From the NCBI GenBank assembly GCA_023853785.1, contig JAJIRX010000333.1, forward strand, positions 31,552 to 95,551: 64,000 bases of DNA, written 5' to 3'. Position 1 is the stretch's first letter. Each line of letters begins with the position of its first letter. Below the pieces are notes generated by a model. The model was not told the DNA's origin and ran no database searches. It was given only the letters and a program-made list of their open reading frames with translations. The translations under genes were made by a program, and so were the position numbers. This DNA is from Psilocybe azurescens (taxonomy: Eukaryota; Basidiomycota; Agaricomycetes; Agaricales; Agrocybaceae). Shown one piece after another: positions 57,516 through 64,000 of the stretch.

Positions 57516-59140
57516 TTACTGCTCAGATTGCTTCTTCTTCTTCTTCTTCTTTGACTTCTCCTGCTCAGATGTATCCTTTGATGAACTTGCTCTGACCTTT
57601 TCCTCAACAGCAACTTTTTCCTTCTTTAGCATCTTTCCATCATTATCCATCCATTCCTGTAAAATTTTCAAAGTATACCTTACATCATCACCCCAGAGCT
57701 CTACTGCTGTCATGCTATCAGAATCCCCATTAAGCCACTTGCTCATCTTGGGAAAATACTGAGCAGCCCTTTAAAAGTTGGACGCCACATGTTACTCCAT
57801 TGACTCTTCCCAATGAAAAGCTCGATGACTTGCTTCTCAGTTGGTGGTCTGTCAGGCCACTTTGAGATTTTAGCCATCTGGTCAAGAGCAGCACTAACAG
57901 CACAATAGCGGTGATACTGGCCAGGAAGGTCTTTGGGTGGGTGCTGATGTGTCAGGCCCATTGGAACCTTGAGAACAGAAGCAAGGGTGGACTCATAAGG
58001 AGTGAATGGTTTACAAGAAATAGTCTCTTCAGCAGCAGTGGTGTTGATGTTACTGGTTTCAACCTCACCAGATGTTGATATAGATAGTGAAGGAGAGCGA
58101 GTGTGGACCAGAACACTGTGTGGCGTGACAGAACGAGAGATAGGTGGAAGAGATGCAGCCTGAAGAGATTGAGCATGTGATGGCGCCAATAGAAGAAAAA
58201 AAGAAATCGAAGGCTCAAAAGAGCTCTATAGCATTGAATTAGTAATATTTAGCATGCTGAGCTTGTTATATAATACTCACACAAAGAATATGAAGAGTTT
58301 GTTTACCGTTATGAACTTTGAATGAAATTTCATCATTGGATTCCACTGCATTATTGTAGAAACCCTTCATGTCCCAAAGTTCATCTATAGCATCCCAGAT
58401 AAGAATATGATTTTCTAAATATAATCAGATAGAAATTTAAATTAGTATGTATTATGAAAAACTTACTGGTGATTGGTTCAAAAAGACTAGCAACATTTTG
58501 CAAAACTGGCCCCAAGTTTTTGTTGACAGTAACAGGAACCCGCATGCTAGGCCTCATATTTGTTGCCTGAAGCTGAGAAGGATCCAAAACAGATGAATAC
58601 AAAGAACAAAGCCCTTTACTTTGTTGAAAATAGGTGAGAAATGAAGATCTTCATCATCAACTGGATTATAAGTCAATCCAACTGCTTGGCCTCGAAAAAT
58701 GCCACCTGTAGCCCGAGAAGAACCTTCAGGACGAGGTGGGCTTTCCATAGTGGCATCTGTTTATAATTAAATAAATAATTAAAACAAATATAAATATAAA
58801 CACCAACCTTCATCAGAAAGCTTGTTTTCAGATGTTTTCTGCTCCTCTGAACTGATAGCAACTGGAGCAGAAATATCTGGAGCAGGCAAAGACATTGTAG
58901 TGGTTAAGATGAGAGGAGTAGGAGCATCATTGATGCTTGGGGCAGCAGTAGACAGAGTTGTAGCTTCAGCATTGGTAGCTGCAGTTCCAGTACCACCAGT
59001 TGAAGAAATAGCAGTCAGAAGAGACTCAATTGTAGAGACTGGTGCTGAACGCCGAGGAGGTGCAATTGAATCACCTCCTTCTGCCAGAACTTTTAAAGTG
59101 CTTAAAATATTTTAATATATATATATAAACAAAGAACAAA
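57516..59140 (-). pseudogene. Partner protein of the CxC5/CxC6 transposase
   Basis: The spliced gene begins in a Pro/Ser/Ala-rich region (about 59140-58800). It continues through PPRPEGSSRATGGIFRGQAV (about 58740), a middle exon near 58560-58450 (MRVPVTVNKNLGPVLQNVAS), and a long exon (58189-57750) with Ser/Thr-rich sequence. The conserved-looking part is GQYHRYCAVSAALDQMAKIS, KWPDRPPTEKQVIELFIGKS and, in the next frame from 57746, MSKWLNGDSDSMTAVELWGD. A Lys-rich tail ends at 57516. It resembles an uncharacterised protein often beside such transposases and may be a DNA-binding or regulatory subunit (inference). The shift near 57745 suggests it is broken. Confidence 0.55.
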
Positions 59141-59329
59141 AACAAACTCACTGAGTCTGTTTCCTAATCCGCTTAGCTTCCTCAGCTTCAACAGCTGCAT
59201 TTTCTCTGCAGTTGTCCTACGCTGTTTTGATCTGAAAATAAAGTTAGAAATAAATTAAAATATAGTCAATAACTTCTTACTTCTTGACCTCTTTCTTCAA
59301 AGTTGCTTTCCTCCCTCTTCTCCCCCTTT

Positions 59330-59585
59330 CCTCAACTTATCAACCACCATCTCCTCCAGATCTGGTAACCCTGCTCCATCCCCCTCCTCCCCTCCTCCCC
59401 CCCCTCCTCCTTCTCCCCCTCCTCCCCCTGTCCTCCTTCTCCCTTCCTCCCTGTCCTCCTTCTCCCCTTTCCTCCCCTCCTCCTTCTCCCCTTCCTCCCC
59501 TTCCTCCTCCTCCTCCCTCCTCCTCCTCCCTCCTCCTCCTCCTCCTCCCCTCCTCTCCCTCTCCTCCTTCCTTCTCCTTCTCTAG
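59330..59585. repeat. Polypyrimidine (CCTCCT/TTCTCC) tract
   Basis: About 250 bp of nearly pure C and T on the plus strand, in CCTCCT, TTCTCC and CCCTTT words. Such tracts can form triplex (H-DNA). The Pro/Leu-rich plus frame and Glu/Gly/Arg-rich minus frames are artefacts. Confidence 0.85.
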
Positions 59586-59734
59586 ATCTGTCTTGGCTGC
59601 CCTGTTTGAACCAGACCAGTAACTCATATAAATACTCCAAAATAAATCCAAGTTCACTACAAAAATTCAAGCCCAGTGAATACATGAAATATATATATAT
59701 ATGCTAACTAAGGCTATATACATTGTAAAAAGTT

Positions 59735-60660
59735 AGCTATATAACTACATAGAGAACATCATGCAAGAGGGACAGAGACAAGGACAACACATCACATATA
59801 GGAGCAGACACAGGGCTGCAGGTGCAGGTGAGCTGGTAGCAACTGAGGGATGAGCAAGGTGGCCTGACAGCGGGGCCACCTGAGCTGACAACGGCAGAGG
59901 TGATGGGTGGCATGGCGGCCACAGAAGGGTCCAGCAGGGTGGCACGATGAGGGGGCCACACAAGCTGGCAACGGCGTGGAGGGGGGCGGGTAGCGTGGTG
60001 GCCACCGAGGGGTACGGGCGGGGTGGCATGGGGGGCCACACAAGCTGGCAACGTCAGGGGGTGGAGTGACATGGCGTCAGAGGGGGTGCAGCGGGTGGTG
60101 ATGTGGGGGCCACAAGCTGGCAAGCGGAGGCTGCGGTATGACGTGGCAGCTACAGTGGCCCCACGTTGGGATACCCAACGGCAGGGCCGGTCGATGGCGA
60201 TAGGGAGCTATGCGTGCCCTCATCAGTGCCTCGTGCCATCGACACGGGTGTCTGCACCTGCGTGGTTTGTTAGCAAAAGACGGGGATAGGCAGGACGGTA
60301 TGTACTCACCTCCTTCCCGGTTCCTCCCAGGTCCCCTTCCCTCCCATTTTGAGCAGCGGCGGCGCGGCTACCCGATCCGCCTCACAAATGGTGATGACGA
60401 GGCCGTCACGAGGGCGTAGAAGGGTGGTGGCGGGTGGGGGACGGCGGCGACGGTGACAGCGGCGGTGGTGAAGAGGCAAGGCGACGGAGAGAGAAAGGGA
60501 AGGGGGAGATGGTGGTGGTTGGAAAGAAAGAAGCAGTTGACAGCACGCATCCGTTTGATGGCGATCGTGCCGATCGGCCGATGCCGGGCAGCGTGTGCAT
60601 CACATGCGCCTGTGAAATTCTTACCCTGCGGACTGAATAAAATGTAAAATTTCATTTACA
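59735..60660. other. GC-rich stretch inside the CxC5/CxC6 transposon
   Basis: Contains a degenerate repeat with GGTGGCATGG, GGGGCCACA and AAGCTGGCAACG words (59860-60125) and a GGTGGTGGCGG-rich part (60418-60530). The composition differs sharply from the AT-rich gene region next to it. No gene was recognised. Confidence 0.55.
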
Positions 60661-61069
60661 GGAGGCATTGCTCTCTGATATATTTAAATGTTGTCTCAGT
60701 TAATTGTTATTATTCAGTGTCAATTTTTATGTTATTTTTTTGCAATTGATATTAATATTAATAACTAATGATTATACTTGGATATTATGTTAATTATTGC
60801 ATCAAGTGGACTCCACTGGACTGTGCTAATAAACATATTATTTGTTGTTATTCAGTGAATATTTAAGCCCCAGTCCAGTGGACTCCAGTGGACTCCAGTG
60901 GACTTGACTGGACTCTCAATCCACTGGACTGAGACTGGACTAAAAATTTGGCAGGAGTCCAGTGCAAGTCCAGTGGACTCCAGTGGACTCCAGTCCAGTT
61001 CCAGTCCAGTGGACTGGACAATCTGTCAGCCAGTTTGGCTGGACAGAGAGTCCAGTGGAGTTCACTGGA

Positions 61070-61196
61070 GTCCACTGTCCACTGGAGTCCACTGGAGTCC
61101 ACTGGAGTCCACTGGAGTCCACTGGACTCACTGGAGTCCACTGGAGTCCACTGGAGTCCACTGGAGTCCACTGGAGTCCACTGGAGTCCATATGGA
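61070..61196. repeat. Right subterminal array of phased TCCACTGGA palindromes
   Basis: About eleven units of GTCCACTGGA at mostly exact 10-bp steps, ending in TCCATATGGA near 61187-61196. A looser array of TCCAGTGGAC lies at 60868-61015. Confidence 0.85.
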
Positions 61197-62033
61197 TTGT
61201 GTGGGGGAAAGGAAAGACCTCCTTTCATAGTGCTGTTGCCCTCTGTTTCACACCCACCCTGGTCTAATTAAGTGTTGAGAGTCCATTGGAAGTCCAACAG
61301 AAGTCCAACGGACTGGACAGTCCAGCCAGTCCACCTGTTTTCTGTCTTGAAGTGACTTGACCGGACTTTGACCAGAATTTGCCCGGACTCTGACTGGACT
61401 GGTAGCAGAATTTTTCAAGTCCAACGGAATCTGTTGGACATCCAATGGACTGTTCAGCTAGGTTCATTGGAATTGGCTGGGTCCAGTAAAGTCCGTTGGA
61501 GTCCAACAGAATATGGGGGCACTGTAAAGTACACTTTGCTTCCACCCATTTGCATGCTGCGCTGACCCTAACTGAAGCTAACCTTTGTCTTGCCAACAAC
61601 AAGCTCACTGCCTCTCAGAGTCTGTTATCACACCTCAGCCATGAACATGGCTTGTTAACTTGGCAGTGTCTCTGTTTGGCCATGCCGAACAGTCTGCCTG
61701 ATCTCTGCCCCCTCTCGATGATTTTGCCTTCTGAATTCATACATATATTCTTCTCTCTTGCATCTAGATTCTCTCTGTGCCTTCTGTGTCTTTTGCCCAT
61801 ATTTTTTGTTGTTCTCTCTGTCTCCTCTTTGCATACATTCCCATTTGAATCAATTTTCCTGTTCCATATGTGCATATATTCTTCTCTCTTGCACCTAGAT
61901 TCTGTCTGTCTTCTGTCTCTTCATTTGTTTATACTCTGTCTTTTCATGCATATATTCTGTTTTTTGCATATATCACGTCTCTGTGCACTCAGTTCCTTGT
62001 TCTCCCACTTTCTGCTCTCCCCTTCATGTTCTT

Positions 62034-62750
62034 ATGGCTGCTGCAGTGAGATTTAAACACATGAATACCCTCAGGCATACAGAGCCCAGGCCTTCTTCCT
62101 TATCCAGCTCTGTGTTCAACCCCAGAGCCCCACTTTATACCACTGGAAATTCTGGCCAATTCTGTACCTCCCAGCAGCTTGTGCCTCCCAATATTAGCTT
62201 CCTCTAATGCTTGTGCCCACTGTGTCCCTCACTTTCTGAGGCCATGATCCATGCTATTGTGAACTCTAACCTGGAGTTGACAAAAATGCTGATGGATGAG
62301 ACCTGCAAGAACAACAAGGACATGGTCAAGGGAGATCATCCAGAGCCACCTCTCCTTGCTCATGTTCCAGCTCACTGACCCCATGTCCTCTGCACCTACC
62401 CAGCAGAACGCTGCCAATGTCCCCAAACCCAGGAAATACAAAGTTCCTTTCTCTAAAGTGTTTGATAGACACTCCTCCAGCGTACATGATTTTTGTGCAT
62501 CCTGGTGTAATTTCTTTTATTCTGATCCTAGGGCATATGCTGAGGCAACCAACAAAGTCTACACTGCTTTGAGCACTTTTAAAAACAGCACAGCTAAAAT
62601 CTGGCAGAACAGACTCATTAAAAACATCAAATCTGGTGCCTACATTGTCTTCTTTGGGAGGACTTTGAGTCTAGGCTCAAAGACATGTTTCTGAATCACT
62701 ATAGATGTGTTATTTTTATAAAGTATTTAATAATAATAGATAAACCAAAC
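62034..62750 (+). pseudogene. Retrotransposon Gag fragment
   Basis: A frame starting at 62034 (MAAAVRFKHMNTL) reaches TAA at 62204-62206 and continues as AMIHAIVNSNLELTKMLMDE. After a shift near 62320 the frame has HLSLLMFQLTDPM, then KVPFSKVFDRHSSSVHDFCA, YAEATNKVYTALSTFKNSTA and KIWQNRLIKNIKSGAYIV. After another shift comes WEDFESRLKDMFLNHY. The pattern (PF...F, KV..ALS, A..W, W..F...F) is that of Ty3/gypsy-type Gag. No LTR, protease or RT was found nearby. Confidence 0.6.
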
Positions 62751-64000
62751 AAATACAATCCTCATGAAAGCTGTAATCCAGGGCTTTCCACTACATTTTA
62801 AATCATGTAATTTTATAAGAATTTCATGGTGTTATAGTCAATTTAAGTTCAATTTCAAAAACTTCTGGACAGTTTTTGAGTCATTGTAGCTCACTTGTGT
62901 ACATCTGGATGCTAAAAGTTCAGCTACTCTTCATTATTTGTTTTTTTACACAGCTAGCCATAAAATGGTCTTTTATTGGGTTTTGAACTTTTATATAAGT
63001 GTGTGGTAATTGTATATAAATTCTATCTTTGGAATAGCAGATTTCTTGGCTGTGAGTTCATCATTGTCTCTGTCTGTATCATGTTTGTGGACCTTTTGCT
63101 GTCAAGGATAAATAGATTTAGTTATAGATATAGCAAAATAATGGAGTGAACAACTTTTGTTAGCAACACTTTTTTAACAAGAGACTTTTTGTTTTTATTG
63201 TATTGGAACAGAAAGAATTGGCTTTTTCTTCTATGCTCCTCTGATTTTTTTTATTTTTTTTAACTTTCTTCTTTTTCTTTACCACTATCCCTAACATACA
63301 TTGTGTGCTATTCATGATCATTATTCAAGTCATCAAATTTATCAGTGAGTTAATCTGTCTCAGAATCCATGTCAAGCTTATCAGTAACATTGTGACTCTG
63401 TTGAGTGAGTAGTTTACAAATGTGGTCAAAATTGGTTGTTATGTTTATACTTGTATTTTACTTTCATGCCTGATTGATGGGAGGATTGAAAGCCATGTTA
63501 TTACATTTATATAGATTGGACTGATATTTGAATACATAGAATAACAATTGGTCTACCAATCACAATATCAAGTGATGAAGTCACAATGGGCTAAAGTGGT
63601 GTATATAAGATGAATAATATAAATAAAAATAAAAAAATAAAAGGCTTACAGAAGGTTTTGAAAAACCATGTTTTGGAATTTTGCAATGTCATCATCAGAT
63701 GGGCAATGTTGCTTTGTGATCCAGTCACCCTTTTGTGTAGATGATAGATAATTTTTTAACAGTTGATCAGATTTGACCACATTTATCTTCCAGATAAATG
63801 TTCCAAGCTATCAAAAATTTATGAAAAACATCATCACTAGTTGAGGTAATCCAAAAGAAAGTTCAAAAGAGATGAGAATGGCTGGGACAAACAATGAGAT
63901 AGACAAACTAGAAAAACAGGGTAGATATATCCCAACCTGCAAAAGCATTTATGGATGGTTTCTGTAGCAATAATATTTCATGAATAATGGAGTTGTGCAA
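62751..64000. other. AT-rich region with no recognised gene
   Basis: Only short frames, poly-T and poly-A runs (for example 63246-63260 and 63631-63642). No repeat shared with the rest of the window was noticed. Confidence 0.55.

Larger units (their letters stand above)
54801..61220 (-). mobile_element. 6.4-kb transposon with CxC5/CxC6 KDZ-like transposase
   Basis: The left end is CAGTACTTTACCATCCCC and the right end GGGGGAAAGGAAAGACCT. A 9-bp target duplication CCTTTCATA flanks it (54792-54800 and 61221-61229). Both ends continue inward with CACACARTCCATATGGA and arrays of TCCACTGGAG at a 10-bp period. Two minus-strand genes are visible: the transposase (57418 to 55186) and a partner (about 59140 to 57516). 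It is inserted in a minisatellite unit of the outer element. Confidence 0.88.
53566..61533 (-). mobile_element. Non-autonomous TIR element hosting an autonomous one
   Basis: The left end AGGTCTTTACACAGCCCCC and right end GGGGGCACTGTAAAGTACA are the inverse arrangement of 41337-43970. CTTTG flanks both sides (53561-53565 and 61534-61538). Without the inner transposon (54801-61220) it is about 1.5 kb of TCCGTTGGA-type repeats and a 51-bp minisatellite. Confidence 0.82.

Noticed and set aside
59284..59685. Proline/leucine-rich plus ORF and Glu/Gly/Arg-rich minus ORFs
   Set aside because: These are translations of a polypyrimidine tract on either strand.
61070..61196. Possible CRISPR-like array
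   Set aside because: The repeats are contiguous 10-bp units without spacers, in a eukaryotic transposon end.
60863..61271. Ser/Thr/Trp-rich repeat ORFs on both strands
   Set aside because: They arise from the 10-bp TCCACTGGA arrays.

Overview
The window looks like transposon-choked chromosome from an agaricomycete (mushroom-forming basidiomycete) fungus. The reasons are short GT-AG introns, a Ty3/gypsy chromovirus, a Tad1-type LINE, a PIF/Harbinger element with its Myb partner, and above all KDZ transposases with their cysteine-cluster (CxC2, CxC5, CxC6) modules, which are typical of these fungi. I find no rRNA, operon, CRISPR array or intact housekeeping gene. The only host-type gene recognised is a broken cytochrome P450.

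Layout. 1-2145: no gene recognised. 2146-19582: a Russian-doll insertion. A minus-strand gag-only LTR element (ends 2146-2261 and 19467-19582) holds a Ty1/copia element (3287-19282). That holds a Ty3/gypsy chromovirus (3329-13148), inserted into the copia 5' LTR. The gypsy holds a PIF/Harbinger DNA transposon (6268-9084), inserted into its reverse-transcriptase frame. The copia RNase H region is also split by a non-coding GATCGC-rich repeat (17623-18650). 20165-29375: a P450 pseudogene split by a Tad1-like LINE (20191-28481) whose 3' region carries a longer copy of the GATCGC-rich repeat (26292-28221). 29439-31427: a small TIR element, then a 72-bp minisatellite hit by a solo gypsy LTR.

31681-49271: a second nest. 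A ~320-bp MITE contains a small CCGTATACGG-rich TIR element, which contains a 16.7-kb KDZ transposon (31827-48560) with ~454-bp terminal inverted repeats. This encodes a CxC2/KDZ transposase and about seven accompanying genes, several in divergent pairs, and itself contains a 2.6-kb non-autonomous element (41337-43970). 49428-50412: two more copies of the MITE. 51830-53135: an older KDZ relic cut by another solo LTR. 53566-61533: a non-autonomous TIR element whose 51-bp minisatellite was hit by a 6.4-kb autonomous transposon (54801-61220) encoding a CxC5/CxC6 KDZ-like transposase and a partner protein. 62034-62750: a gag remnant. 62751-64000: AT-rich, nothing recognised.

Three observations stand out. 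The TIR elements carry arrays of near-palindromes (TCCAGTGGA type) spaced at 10 or 11 bp, one helical turn. In-frame stops in copia, gypsy, Harbinger, LINE, P450 and the CxC6 gene are mostly TGA where homologues have Arg, as expected from CGA to TGA (CpG decay). In the large KDZ element the breaks are instead one-base shifts, several at homopolymers, so it is either young or affected by sequencing error. All domain assignments rest on motif recognition by eye. No database search was run.
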